Source of the DNA: an uncultured Clostridia bacterium
GTDB taxonomy: Bacteria; Bacillota; Clostridia; Lachnospirales; Lachnospiraceae
DNA: 36,102 nucleotides
NCBI GenBank assembly: GCA_945992055.1
Contig: CAMFVG010000063.1
Coordinates: 1-36,102, forward strand
Reading direction: 5' to 3'
The notes beneath the pieces are model-generated. The model did no database searches, was not told the origin of the DNA, and saw only the letters and a list, made by a program, of their open reading frames with translations. Shown one piece after another: positions 18,720 through 26,141 of the stretch. The position numbers were made by a program, and so were the translations under genes. Positions within the stretch are counted from its first letter, which is position 1. Every line of letters starts with the position of its first letter.

Positions 18720-18856
18720 TGCTGTAAAACCTCCAAGTAAACATTACTTAAAATTTGTTTTATTATACCACAAATAAAGCTTTGAATTGAAAAAAATGTG
18801 GGAAAGTAGAGAAATTGTTTTGATAAATATTTTTGGTGAAAAAGAAAATATTTTCC

Positions 18857-18885
18857 TTGACACAGAGGTTGCCGCGTAATATAAT
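18857..18885 (+). promoter_or_regulatory. Consensus promoter of the rplM-rpsI operon
   Basis: TTGACA (18857-18862), a 17-bp spacer and TATAAT (18880-18885) match the sigma-A consensus exactly. Transcription should begin near 18892, about 100 nt before rplM. Confidence 0.92.
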
Positions 18886-18891
18886 ATAACG

Positions 18892-18985
18892 GCATGAGAA
18901 TAGAAGAAGCAGTTTACGCCAATGCCCCGGAGTGGACTGATTCCTATATAAAGTATGACAATGAGTAGAGATTATTTAGGAGGAA
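18892..18985 (+). promoter_or_regulatory. Untranslated leader of rplM, candidate L13 leader
   Basis: About 100 nt of leader separate the promoter from the rplM start. GGCAT near 18893 can pair with ATGCC near 18921, enclosing a variable loop. A ribosomal L13 leader is known from other Firmicutes at this place, and the position fits. I could not verify the consensus fold by eye. Confidence 0.4.
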
Positions 18986-18990
18986 AACCA

Positions 18991-19419
18991 ATGAAAACTT
19001 ACATGGCTAATCCAACAAAGATTGAAAGAAAATGGTATGTAGTTGATGCTGAAGGATGTACTTTGGGACGTTTGGCATCTGAAATTGCTAAGGTTTTAAG
19101 AGGAAAAAATAAACCGGAATATACACCACACGTTGACACAGGTGATTATGTAATCGTAATTAACGCTGCAAAAGTTGCTGTGACAGGTAAAAAATTAGAT
19201 CAAAAAATTTACTATCACCATTCAGATTATGTAGGAGGAATGAAAGAAACTACATTAAAAGTGATGATGGAAAAGAAACCTGAAAAAGTAATTGAACTTG
19301 CTGTAAAAGGCATGCTTCCAAAAGGACCTTTAGGAAGAGCAATGATCAAAAAACTTCATGTATACGCTGGTGCAGAGCACGCAAATGCAGCTCAAAAACC
19401 GGAAGTATTGACATTCTAA
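18991..19419 (+). CDS. rplM: 50S ribosomal protein L13
   Basis: A 142-residue protein from ATG 18991 ([39 protein letters not shown]). An ATG 12 codons upstream is rejected because TTAGGAGG lies between the two. The L13 signature [23 protein letters not shown] is intact. L13 is an early 50S assembly protein. It is followed after 26 bp by rpsI in the universal rplM-rpsI pair. Confidence 0.97.
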   Translation: MKTYMANPTKIERKWYVVDAEGCTLGRLASEIAKVLRGKNKPEYTPHVDTGDYVIVINAAKVAVTGKKLDQKIYYHHSDYVGGMKETTLKVMMEKKPEKVIELAVKGMLPKGPLGRAMIKKLHVYAGAEHANAAQKPEVLTF

Positions 19420-19445
19420 GAATAGGTTAAAAGGAGGAAAAGACA

Positions 19446-19838
19446 GTGTCTAAAGCAAAATTCTACGGAACAGGAAGAAGAAAAAAATCAATCGCAAGAG
19501 TATACCTAGTACCTGGAACAGGTAATATTACAGTTAATAAAAGAAGCATCGATGAATATTTCGGATTGGAAACTTTAAAAGTAGTTGTACGTCAACCATT
19601 GGTTGCTACAGAGACTTTGGATAAATTCGATGTATTAGTAAATGTTCGTGGTGGTGGATACACAGGACAAGCAGGAGCAATTCGTCATGGTATTTCAAGA
19701 GCATTGCTTCAAGCTGATGGAGAATACAGACCAGTTCTTAAGAAAGCTGGATTCTTAACACGTGACCCACGTATGAAAGAACGTAAGAAATACGGTCTTA
19801 AAGGCGCACGTAGAGCACCACAGTTCTCAAAACGATAA
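19446..19838 (+). CDS. rpsI: 30S ribosomal protein S9
   Basis: A 130-residue protein with a GTG start ([26 protein letters not shown]) and the conserved basic C-terminal tail ending QFSKR, whose last arginine contacts P-site tRNA. The gene is complete although a 13-kb element is inserted at its very end. The final codons TCA AAA CGA TAA now come at least partly from the element, while the original version with CGT lies at 32992-33003. Protein sequence is unchanged. Confidence 0.97.
   Translation: MSKAKFYGTGRRKKSIARVYLVPGTGNITVNKRSIDEYFGLETLKVVVRQPLVATETLDKFDVLVNVRGGGYTGQAGAIRHGISRALLQADGEYRPVLKKAGFLTRDPRMKERKKYGLKGARRAPQFSKR
19827..19838 (+). other. attL, end of rpsI
   Basis: TCAAAACGATAA encodes the last residues S-K-R-stop of rpsI. 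The right-end copy reads TCAAAACGTTAA, so 11 of 12 bases agree and TCAAAACG is the longest shared core. The integrase lies nearby and the two copies are in direct orientation, as tyrosine-recombinase integration requires. Confidence 0.8.
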
Positions 19839-19864
19839 AAAAACTCAATATAAGAGAATTATTG

Positions 19865-19902
19865 AAACCCTTGGAAATCCAGTATTTTCAAGGGTTTTCT
19901 TA
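19865..19902 (+). terminator. Element-borne terminator now ending the rplM-rpsI transcript
   Basis: AAACCCTTGGAAA (19865-19877) pairs with TTTTCAAGGGTTT (19885-19897) with one G-U; TCTT follows. It lies 27 bp inside attL, so the element appears to bring its own terminator to replace the one it displaced to 33079. A smaller relative of this hairpin sits at the right end near 32963-32984. Confidence 0.75.
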
Positions 19903-19920
19903 TGTTTTGGATTCATAAAG

Positions 19921-19985
19921 AATTTGTATGAAAAAGGGTCAATTTGTATGCGTAGGACACAAGTATGACACACATAGGACACACG
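19921..19985 (+). repeat. Left-end phased repeats, candidate integrase arm sites
   Basis: AATTTGTATG occurs twice, 20 bp apart (19921-19930, 19941-19950). Immediately after, three 11-bp units follow head to tail: TAGGACACAAG (19953), TATGACACACA (19964) and TAGGACACACG (19975). The 11-bp period places them on one face of the helix. The same TAGGACACA occurs near the right end at 32944. Arm-type binding by the element integrase is the likely role. Confidence 0.65.
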
Positions 19986-19994
19986 AAAAACAGT

Positions 19995-20029
19995 ATCTTG
20001 TGCAAGATTTTTGATGTCTTGTGCAAGAT
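19995..20029 (+). repeat. Pair of dyad sites TCTTGTGCAAGAT
   Basis: The near-palindrome ATCTTGTGCAAGAT (19995-20008) and a second copy TCTTGTGCAAGAT (20017-20029) are exactly 21 bp apart, two helical turns. They lie between the arm-like repeats and the first minus-strand terminator. A dimeric DNA-binding protein such as an excisionase or the element's ribbon-helix-helix protein could bind here. The binding partner is a guess. Confidence 0.5.
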
Positions 20030-20040
20030 ATTTTTTGCAT

Positions 20041-20065
20041 GAAAAAAGCACCCTTTGCAGGATGC
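20041..20065 (-). terminator. Terminator of the integrase transcript
   Basis: On the minus strand GCATCCT (20065-20059) pairs with AGGGTGC (20054-20048) around a GCAA loop and is followed by six T. It ends the leftward operon of regulator, integrase and small genes. Confidence 0.8.
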
Positions 20066-20068
20066 CTT

Positions 20069-20248
20069 TTACATTTCATGATATTTGCAGTTTTTGCATA
20101 TATCCTTCCAATTTTTCTTGTCTTTGAATTTATCAGGAATACAATTTTCTTTCAACATTCCACTTGACACATCAGAACAGACAACACAATCACCAATTTC
20201 AATTGTATCATCAATCAGTGGACACATAATTTCATCATTTTCCATCAT
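20069..20248 (-). CDS. Small cysteine-rich protein
   Basis: A 59-residue protein, MMENDEIMCPLIDDTIEIGD then CVVC and a C-terminal half ending DICKNCKYHEM. Cysteines at 9, 21, 24, 36, 51 and 54 form CxxC pairs typical of a small zinc-binding fold. Comparable small proteins occur in Firmicutes mobile elements, but I know no function. The start is supported by AAGGTGGTG four bases upstream. It is the last gene of the leftward operon, directly before the terminator. Confidence 0.65.
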   Translation of the reverse strand: MMENDEIMCPLIDDTIEIGDCVVCSDVSSGMLKENCIPDKFKDKKNWKDICKNCKYHEM

Positions 20249-20309
20249 TCAACACCACCTTCATGAAATTATTGATTTTTTCATCAAATTCTTCTTTCTT
20301 TTAATGCCT

Positions 20310-20453
20310 TTATTTTTTATATTGTTTCAATAACTCTTTTCTGTTTTTTACATGTCTGTCATGTAATTCCTGTCCTTTTGAATCAGTGTGTTTCATTGGC
20401 TTGTCACCAATCTTCACCCTGTCATCAGTTTTCATATATAATTTTTCAGCCAT
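20310..20453 (-). CDS. Small basic protein, unknown
   Basis: A 47-residue reading frame starting MAEKLYMKTDDRVKIGDKPM and ending KNRKELLKQYKK. AAAAGGA lies about 10 bases upstream. It follows the ribbon-helix-helix gene by 6 bp and is in the same leftward operon. Basic and helical toward the end. No family recognised. It could be an excisionase-type accessory, but nothing shows it. Confidence 0.5.
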   Translation of the reverse strand: MAEKLYMKTDDRVKIGDKPMKHTDSKGQELHDRHVKNRKELLKQYKK

Positions 20454-20459
20454 AAAACA

Positions 20460-20795
20460 TCAATCCTTTTCTTTGCAATATTCAATTATTCCTGCCCTGA
20501 CATCCTTCTTTGTCCTGCAATGGATTTGGTGACCATCCTTGAAGATGACATCATAACCATCATGCATGTTGCCCTGGATGCCTGCAATCTGTTCCCTGTT
20601 TCTGTCTGCAATCTGCATGGTGTCAAACATTCCTTCCTGGTCTTTCCTGACCAGGTCTTGAAGGTATGCATTGACTGACATTCCCTTTTCACTTGCAAGG
20701 GTCTTGATGATTTCCTTCATTCCCTTGGGAACTGCAAGGTGTATTCTTTCATAGTGGTCATCATAAAACTGCTGCTTGTATCTGTTTTTGTCCAT
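20460..20795 (-). CDS. Ribbon-helix-helix (Arc-like) DNA-binding protein
   Basis: With start ATG 20795 the protein is 111 residues. An upstream in-frame ATG at 20813 overlaps the integrase stop, while AAGGTGGTG lies 6 bases before 20795. Residues 15-52 (YERIHLAVPKGMKEIIKTLASEKGMSVNAYLQDLVRKD) have the strand-helix-helix pattern of Arc/CopG proteins. The C-terminal half, about 60 residues, is a small alpha/beta extension (YDVIFKDGHQIHCRT). Directly after the integrase gene, so it may control excision or the operon. Confidence 0.75.
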   Translation of the reverse strand: MDKNRYKQQFYDDHYERIHLAVPKGMKEIIKTLASEKGMSVNAYLQDLVRKDQEGMFDTMQIADRNREQIAGIQGNMHDGYDVIFKDGHQIHCRTKKDVRAGIIEYCKEKD

Positions 20796-20809
20796 ACTGG
20801 TCACCACCT

Positions 20810-21937
20810 TCAAATCTTGTTGATTGCATCAAGCAATGCTTCAATTTCAAAGTGGGTGTAAACTGTTTGTGTGACACCCTGACCTTTATGTCCAACAATC
20901 TTTTTGACCATTCTTTCATCAACACCTGCATCTGCTAAAAGGGAAACACAGGTGTGTCTTGTGTCATGTGGTCGGTGGAACATTCCCATCTGTTCCATCA
21001 ATGGCATCCAGTATGAATCATAATAGTTGCGATATTCAAAATGTTTTCCATCAGGTGTGGAAAGAAGGTATTCACAATCATTCTTGTCCATCCATTCCTG
21101 GAAGAAAGGAAGAACCTTTTCACTGATGGGAACTTTTCGGATTCCTGCTTCTGTCTTGGATGCAATGACATCAAACCATTTTTCTTCCAGGTTCACATTC
21201 TCTTTTTTCAGGTCAAGCAGTTCTGAAATTCTGACACCTGAATAAATTAGCATCAGGACAACCTTGAAATAATCATTGCCGTCCTTCCACTTCCAAACAG
21301 TCTTGACTTCTTTCTTGGTGAATGGTTTCCTGTTGTAGGCATTTGGATTCCCTGCTTTGTTAATATCCACATATCTGACCATATCCCTTTTTTCTTGGGG
21401 AAGAATTTCATGCATCACACAATAATCCCACATCAATCCCCATAAGATTTTCAACTTTCGCAGTGTTGGGGTGTTTTTGCCTGATTCATCAACCACAGTC
21501 TGCAAGTGGTCAAGTTTGATGTCAACCATCCGCATCTTTTCCAGTTTTGCACAAAGGCGGTATGCTGCTTTATATCCATTGACATTGGATGCAGATACAG
21601 TTTCAAAGTGGATGTCAGACCATTTGTCATAAACTTCTGCAAAGGTGATGGATGAAAGATTCAGGTCAAAGGGGTCTTTGTTGAATTCTGCAAGGGCGGT
21701 CATTGCTTCCTGCCTGGTTGCATAATATCCTATATTGACATAAACCTGCTTGCTTGTGAATCTCATTTTCCCATCAGAAAGTTTTTCAAAAGGGTCACAG
21801 TCATCAGGAATCCTGTCAAAACTTTCCTTTGTTAGTCGGTCATAGGTCTTCCATCCATCTGTTTTTCTTACTCTCCAAGGTTTCCTTCTGTTCCCTGACA
21901 GCTTGGTGATGCTGCCCCATCCATTAGGATTCTTCAT
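20810..21937 (-). CDS. int: Tyrosine recombinase (integrase)
   Basis: A 375-residue integrase from ATG 21937, chosen because AGAAAGGATGG sits just upstream; a longer frame to 22060 has no such site. The N-terminal 90 residues form an arm-binding region, residues 95-190 the core-binding helices, and the catalytic domain carries R236, K261, H324-x-x-R327, H350 and nucleophile Y360. All catalytic positions are intact, so the enzyme should be active. It would join the rpsI-end sites at 19827 and 32992. Confidence 0.93.
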   Translation of the reverse strand: MKNPNGWGSITKLSGNRRKPWRVRKTDGWKTYDRLTKESFDRIPDDCDPFEKLSDGKMRFTSKQVYVNIGYYATRQEAMTALAEFNKDPFDLNLSSITFAEVYDKWSDIHFETVSASNVNGYKAAYRLCAKLEKMRMVDIKLDHLQTVVDESGKNTPTLRKLKILWGLMWDYCVMHEILPQEKRDMVRYVDINKAGNPNAYNRKPFTKKEVKTVWKWKDGNDYFKVVLMLIYSGVRISELLDLKKENVNLEEKWFDVIASKTEAGIRKVPISEKVLPFFQEWMDKNDCEYLLSTPDGKHFEYRNYYDSYWMPLMEQMGMFHRPHDTRHTCVSLLADAGVDERMVKKIVGHKGQGVTQTVYTHFEIEALLDAINKI

Positions 21938-22080
21938 ATTATTCCATCCTTTCTTGTCCTGGATGAAAAAGTCTGTTGGTAGTGGTGTTTTTGGTGACCA
22001 TTTCATCCATAAAATAGTTGTCTTGAACAAGCCTGGAATGATATAATATAAAATAGTCAATTCAGGATTGTTCGTAGTGG

Positions 22081-22125
22081 TTCATTCTTGATTTGATTGC
22101 TTCTGACCCTGACTGTTGCAGCAGT
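22081..22125 (-). ncRNA. Repeated RNA motif, minus-strand copy, after the repressor gene
   Basis: On the minus strand, right after the repressor stop codon, ACTG-CTGCAA-CAGT (22125-22112) forms a hairpin, extended by outer GACCC/GGGTC. A 26-nt conserved strand (22106-22081) then begins TCAGAAGCAAT. The same motif, with a different but still paired stem, lies after the Cro-like gene on the plus strand (22906-22954); the conserved strand differs at one base. Read on the plus strand this copy also looks like a terminator (stem then TTCTTTTTT). Confidence 0.6.
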
Positions 22126-22139
22126 TGGGGTCTTCTTTT

Positions 22140-22526
22140 TTATTTCTGATATTTTGGAAGCATTGTCAGGTCTTCCAGGTCTGAAAGAATCTTTTTCTTT
22201 CCTGCATCATTGAGCATGTGAAACTGTTGCAGCAGCTTCACAGCATCATCACCATAGAAAGCCTCGATTGATTCTATGGTCTTAACTTCTTTTGATAATT
22301 TCCCATCAGGGTTGTATTTGCGTTCCCATTCATCCCAACCCAATAATGTTGAAGGTCTAACTTTTAATGCAGTTGCGATTTTTTCAATGATTTCTTGCTT
22401 TGGGGTTCTATCACCTTTTTCATAATGCATGATTGATGTTGGTGTCTGCTCTATCATTGCAGCAAGTTCTTTTTGCGAAAATCCTGCTTGCTTGCGTAGA
22501 TTTTTTATATTATCCCCAATGCTCAA
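22140..22526 (-). CDS. XRE-family repressor, Stl/CI-like
   Basis: A TTG start at 22526, with AAAGGAAGTG upstream, gives a 128-residue protein; a longer frame to 22577 runs into the promoter region and is rejected. Residues 6-60 are a lambda-type helix-turn-helix (IGDNIKNLRKQAGFSQKELAAMIEQTPTSIMHYEKGDRTPK). The C-terminal half is helical and lacks the S24 self-cleavage motifs, so SOS autocleavage is unlikely. In PICIs this place is taken by the master repressor, lifted by a phage protein. Divergent from the Cro-like gene. Confidence 0.85.
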   Translation of the reverse strand: MSIGDNIKNLRKQAGFSQKELAAMIEQTPTSIMHYEKGDRTPKQEIIEKIATALKVRPSTLLGWDEWERKYNPDGKLSKEVKTIESIEAFYGDDAVKLLQQFHMLNDAGKKKILSDLEDLTMLPKYQK

Positions 22527-22550
22527 TTGAATCACTTCCTTTCTGAAATC

Positions 22551-22688
22551 TGTATCTTGAGATGATACAGAAAACAATGTTGTATCTTGATAGTAGCATC
22601 AAATAAACAAACTGTCAATTTCTTTTTAAAAACTCTTGATAAATAAACAGAATGGTTGTATAATGACAATGAACAATAAACAGACTGT
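22551..22688. promoter_or_regulatory. Divergent promoters and operator repeats of the lysogeny switch
   Basis: Leftward promoter: TTGACA (22618-22613), 17-bp spacer, TACTAT (22595-22590). Rightward promoter: TTGATA (22636-22641), 17-bp spacer, TATAAT (22659-22664). Repeats: TGTATCTTGA at 22551 and 22581, 30 bp apart, the first within the dyad TGTATC-7-GATACA; and AATAAACA(A/G)AxTG-type units at 22601, 22641 and 22674. The repeats overlap both promoters, as expected for repressor and Cro-like operators. Confidence 0.8.
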
Positions 22689-22716
22689 TCATATATCTTG
22701 GAAAGGCGGTGACAAA

Positions 22717-22905
22717 ATGGTTACTAAGTTAAAAATCAGAAGGGTTGAACTTGGTTTGAAGCAGAATGAAGTTGCAAAGCAAGCAGGAATCACTTCACAG
22801 TATTTGCGAAACCTGGAAACAGGCAAAGCAAGCAATCCAAGCATTGCAATTATGAAAAGACTTGCAAGCATCCTTGGATGCACAGAACAGGAATTGTTCT
22901 TTTAA
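22717..22905 (+). CDS. Small Cro-like XRE regulator
   Basis: A 62-residue single-domain helix-turn-helix protein (MVTKLKIRRVELGLKQNEVAKQAGITSQYLRNLETGKASNP). The start at 22717 follows AAAGGCGGTG; an in-frame start further upstream has no such site. It is the first gene of the rightward operon and divergent from the repressor, the Str/Cro position in phage satellites. It probably competes for the operators and allows early gene expression. Confidence 0.85.
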   Translation: MVTKLKIRRVELGLKQNEVAKQAGITSQYLRNLETGKASNPSIAIMKRLASILGCTEQELFF

Positions 22906-22954
22906 GGTGCTGCAACACCAGGAAAGAATCAGAAGCAATGAAATCAAGAATGAA
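22906..22954 (+). ncRNA. Repeated RNA motif, plus-strand copy, after the Cro-like gene
   Basis: Immediately after the stop codon, GGTG-CTGCAA-CACC (22906-22919) forms a hairpin, then AGG and a conserved 26-nt strand (22929-22954) that ends about 17 bases before the next gene's ATG. Compared with the minus-strand copy, the loop CTGCAA is the same but two stem pairs differ and remain paired, so RNA structure seems to be conserved. Confidence 0.6.
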
Positions 22955-22971
22955 AGGTTAGGTAAAAAATT

Positions 22972-23175
22972 ATGACAAGAACAATTGAAGAAGTATTGAT
23001 GGAAATTGAAGTGAAAGCAGAAAAAGTAAGAGATGCACTTGTATTGATGGAAGATTCAGCAGAAGCAGACACAATCAGTGATGGATTCAGAAGTATTCTT
23101 TGGATATGTGCTGACTATATGCATGATATAAAAAATATGGCACATGAAGCACAAAATGAATCATTGTCTGAATAG
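22972..23175 (+). CDS. Small acidic early protein, unknown
   Basis: A 67-residue helical acidic protein (MTRTIEEVLMEIEVKAEKVRDALVLMEDSAEADTISDGF). AAAGGTTAGG lies upstream. No family recognised. Its position between the Cro-like gene and the replication genes suggests an early accessory role. The upstream RNA motif could control its translation. Confidence 0.65.
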   Translation: MTRTIEEVLMEIEVKAEKVRDALVLMEDSAEADTISDGFRSILWICADYMHDIKNMAHEAQNESLSE

Positions 23176-23192
23176 AAAGGTCGGTGTTGTGA

Positions 23193-23516
23193 ATGGATAA
23201 TTTGACCACTATTTCTGCACTGGTGCAGGACATCCTGGTGAATGAACCTGATTCCAGGGATTCGGACAACCTTCTGTTTTACCTGGTTTGTAAGAAGTTG
23301 CTTGCAGACCAGGGTGAAGACATTGAAACAATGGGATTTGGAAAGCTGTTCCTTTCTTTGAAAGGATATGGACTTCCACAATTTGAAACTGTTGGAAGAT
23401 GCAGAAGAAAATTGCAGCAGGAATTTCCTGAACTGCAAGCATCCAGTGATGTCAGATGTGGAAGGATGAATCAGTGTGACAGTTTCAAAGAATTTGCTAT
23501 GGAAGGATTGATATAA
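23193..23516 (+). CDS. Early protein upstream of the primase, unknown
   Basis: A 107-residue protein (MDNLTTISALVQDILVNEPDSRDSDNLLFYLVCKKLLADQGEDIETMGFGKLFLSLKGYGLPQFETVGRCRRKLQQEFPEL). I recall similar sequences next to replication genes in Firmicutes phages, where they have no known function. The gene ends 3 bp before the primase gene, so it probably belongs to replication. Start supported by AAAGGTCGGTG. Confidence 0.75.
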   Translation: MDNLTTISALVQDILVNEPDSRDSDNLLFYLVCKKLLADQGEDIETMGFGKLFLSLKGYGLPQFETVGRCRRKLQQEFPELQASSDVRCGRMNQCDSFKEFAMEGLI

Positions 23517-23519
23517 ATT

Positions 23520-25475
23520 ATGAATGATATGGTTTTTAGAACCTATTTGAAAGGTAATGAAAAGAAAAGTGCTGAAAAGCACAAGGGGATTGACCATGTC
23601 AGGACATTTGAAGATGCATCACAGTTCAAAAGTTATGGCGCAATATTGAATGAAGGTTTTGTGGACATCAGTTTTGATTCCAGGGAACTGTCAGATGCAT
23701 TCATGAACATGTGTGAAGCAGCACAATGGAATTGTCTTGTATTGGAAAATCCTGATAATGGTCACATTCATACATACTGGAAGGACAGCAAAGGAAAAAT
23801 CAAGAAAAAAGGATATACAGATGCAGTTCTTGCAGTTGGTCTGATTGCAGACATTCATTCAGGTGAAACATATATTCCATTATGTGTGGATAATGTGCAA
23901 AGGGAAGAAATTTTCGACAAAGACCCTGATGCAGACTATGATGAAGTTCCTGATGAACTGATACCAGTGAACACAAATGTCAAGTTGTGGGAAATGCGTG
24001 AAGGTGATGGAAGGGATTCTGCACTATACGGATATGAAAATGTTATTGCTTCCCAGGTCACCAAGAATGCAGAAGTTCTGAAAAGAATTGTGAAGAACAT
24101 CAATCAGTTCATCTTCGCCGAACCATTGTCTGACAGTGACATTGAAAGAATCACCAGGGAAGAAGCTATTCCACAGAATGTTCCTTCCAAGAATTTTGTA
24201 TTCACTGATTTTGGTGATGACATGATTCGTCAGTTCAATATCAAGAAAATTGACAATAGACTGCACATCTATCATGAAGGAATTTATATATCAAATCAGA
24301 ACTATATTGAAAATGCAATGGTCAGAACAGGTGGTGCAACATTGAACAGTTCCAAACGAACAGAAGTCTTGAAGTATCTGAATATCAAGATTCTGAAAAA
24401 TGCATCCACACTGTATCATGAAGACCTGATTGCATTTGAAAATGGCATTCTTGACCTGAATAGCGGTGAACTGCTTCCTTTCAGTCCTAATTATATCATC
24501 TTGAACAAGATTCCTTGGAATTATGTTCCAGGTGCTTATGACAAGAATGCAGATGATACATTAAATAGAATATGCAGTGGGAATCCTGAAATCAGATTGC
24601 TGCTTGAAGAAATGGTTGGATATTGCTTTTATAGGTCAAATAAATTCAGAAAGTCATTCATTCTGACAGGTAAAGGAAAAAATGGAAAGTCCACATTTTT
24701 GAAAATGTTGCGTTATGCATTAGACAAAGATTCTGATGACAATGTCAGTTCCCTTGACCTGAATGACCTAAATGACAGATTTTCAAAGGTTAGATTGTAT
24801 GGAAAACTTGCAAACATTGGTGATGATATTTCAGAAGATGACCTGCATGGAAAAGGAATATCAATTTTCAAGAAGGCTGTCACTGGTGAAGCATTTACTG
24901 TTGAATTCAAGGGGCAGGATGGTTTTGATATGAAGTCCTATGCAACACTTATATTTGCAGCAAATACAATCCCAAGGTTCAGTGGAAGTGGATTGACAGC
25001 AATCAAGGACAGATTGATAATAATTCCTTTTGAAGCACGATTCACAAAGGATGGTGACAATTACAATCCTAACATCATAAAGGAACTGATGTCACAGTCT
25101 GCTATTGAATACCTTGTGAAATTAGGTGTGCAGGGTCTTCAAAGAATTATTCAGAATCAGGGATTCACAGAACCTGATGTTGTGATGAAGGAACTGGATG
25201 ATTTTGAAGCAAATAATGATTCAATTCTTGCCTGGTTGAACAGTATGATGATTTCTGATGAAGACAGTATTCATGATGTGGTGGACACACAGCTTGTTGG
25301 AAGAAACTTTGATGACATTTATGGTGAATATGAAGGATTTTGTGTCATGGAAGGAATCAGGGAAAGAATGATTGCAAGAAGAAATTTTTCAAAGGAAATC
25401 TGTTCAAGAGTGGAAGGACTGGAAAAAAGCAGGTTGAATGATGCAAAAAGAAGCACAACCTATAAATGGACATGA
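23520..25475 (+). CDS. D5/P4-type primase-helicase
   Basis: A 651-residue replication protein. Residues 20-120 resemble an archaeo-eukaryotic-type primase region (VDISFD near 48-53 and HIH at 82-84 as possible catalytic residues; weak by eye). Residues 290-370 match the D5 N-terminal region (EDLIAFENGILDLNSGELL). The superfamily 3 helicase follows, with Walker A GKGKNGKST at 384-392 and Walker B LANIGDD at 430-436. It would prime and unwind the excised element. The candidate origin lies directly after its stop, as in SaPIs. Confidence 0.9.
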   Translation: MNDMVFRTYLKGNEKKSAEKHKGIDHVRTFEDASQFKSYGAILNEGFVDISFDSRELSDAFMNMCEAAQWNCLVLENPDNGHIHTYWKDSKGKIKKKGYTDAVLAVGLIADIHSGETYIPLCVDNVQREEIFDKDPDADYDEVPDELIPVNTNVKLWEMREGDGRDSALYGYENVIASQVTKNAEVLKRIVKNINQFIFAEPLSDSDIERITREEAIPQNVPSKNFVFTDFGDDMIRQFNIKKIDNRLHIYHEGIYISNQNYIENAMVRTGGATLNSSKRTEVLKYLNIKILKNASTLYHEDLIAFENGILDLNSGELLPFSPNYIILNKIPWNYVPGAYDKNADDTLNRICSGNPEIRLLLEEMVGYCFYRSNKFRKSFILTGKGKNGKSTFLKMLRYALDKDSDDNVSSLDLNDLNDRFSKVRLYGKLANIGDDISEDDLHGKGISIFKKAVTGEAFTVEFKGQDGFDMKSYATLIFAANTIPRFSGSGLTAIKDRLIIIPFEARFTKDGDNYNPNIIKELMSQSAIEYLVKLGVQGLQRIIQNQGFTEPDVVMKELDDFEANNDSILAWLNSMMISDEDSIHDVVDTQLVGRNFDDIYGEYEGFCVMEGIRERMIARRNFSKEICSRVEGLEKSRLNDAKRSTTYKWT

Positions 25476-25495
25476 TGCGACATTATAAAATTTGT

Positions 25496-25639
25496 TCGTG
25501 TCGGAAAATCCGACATGATGACACGACATGACACGATTTCTCTATACTATAAATATTAAAAAATAGTATAAAATCAATTATTTTAATTTGAATTTATATA
25601 ATATATAAAAATATAGAGTATATAGAGAAATTGTGTCAT
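25496..25639. other. Candidate replication origin with iterons flanking an AT-rich core
   Basis: The 204-bp gap after the primase gene has TGACACGA at 25519-25526 and 25529-25536 and the inverse TCGTGTCG at 25496-25503. A perfect hairpin TGTCGGA/TCCGACA lies at 25499-25515. A long inverted repeat has arms at 25528-25547 and 25618-25639, ending in TGTGTCAT. Between the arms are about 70 bases of almost pure A and T. Short repeats flanking an AT-rich core next to the helicase gene is the known SaPI origin layout. Confidence 0.65.
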
Positions 25640-25679
25640 CTTGTCCATCATGTCATAGTCAGGAAAGGATGATGAAAAG

Positions 25680-26123
25680 ATGAATATGTTTTTAGATACC
25701 ATGCAGGGTCAGATAAAAGACTTGTATGACCTGGATAAAATTGTTGAATGTGGGGAACTGGTGAAATGTGTTCCTGGTGGAAAACCATATTTTCAGGATG
25801 AAATTGAAACCACATTCTATTGGGTGAAAGATTGCAATGGTCATGAATTCAAGATGCTTGTTCCTGCATATATGATGTGGGCATATAAACTTGTTGGACA
25901 GAAAGCAGCAGAAGAATCCACAGAAGACTTTTTTGTACATCAGGCGGTGGTTCTGAATGAACTGATGTGCAAAATATTTGGTGTGGATGAATTCAATGAC
26001 AATAATGAACTTCGGTGCAACACACTGGATGATGTCAGGAAGGTGTGGCAATATGCATTGAAGAAATATCCATATCAGGGTGAATTTGAACTTGGAAAGG
26101 ACACATATATGTTTGGGAAATAG
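25680..26123 (+). CDS. Element protein, unknown
   Basis: A 147-residue acidic protein (MNMFLDTMQGQIKDLYDLDKIVECGELVKCVPGGKPYFQDEIETTFYWVKDCNGHEFKMLVPAYMMWAYKLVG). The start follows AGGAAAGGATGATGAAAAG; the ATG two codons in is an alternative. No motif recognised. First gene after the origin and likely cotranscribed with the short gene that follows 18 bp later. Confidence 0.7.
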   Translation: MNMFLDTMQGQIKDLYDLDKIVECGELVKCVPGGKPYFQDEIETTFYWVKDCNGHEFKMLVPAYMMWAYKLVGQKAAEESTEDFFVHQAVVLNELMCKIFGVDEFNDNNELRCNTLDDVRKVWQYALKKYPYQGEFELGKDTYMFGK

Positions 26124-26141
26124 ATGAATGGATGTGATTGA

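Noticed and set aside
22050..22140. Plus-strand small RNA between integrase and repressor genes
   Set aside because: A terminator-like stem with TTCTTTTTT exists on the plus strand, but the promoter (TTGAAC with an 18-bp spacer to TATAAA) is poor and the stem is explained by the minus-strand motif. Kept only as a remark.
22081..22954. Inverted repeats as ends of an invertible DNA segment
   Set aside because: No dedicated invertase is present, and inversion would only exchange the two arms. The paired stem changes point to RNA function instead. Not fully excluded.
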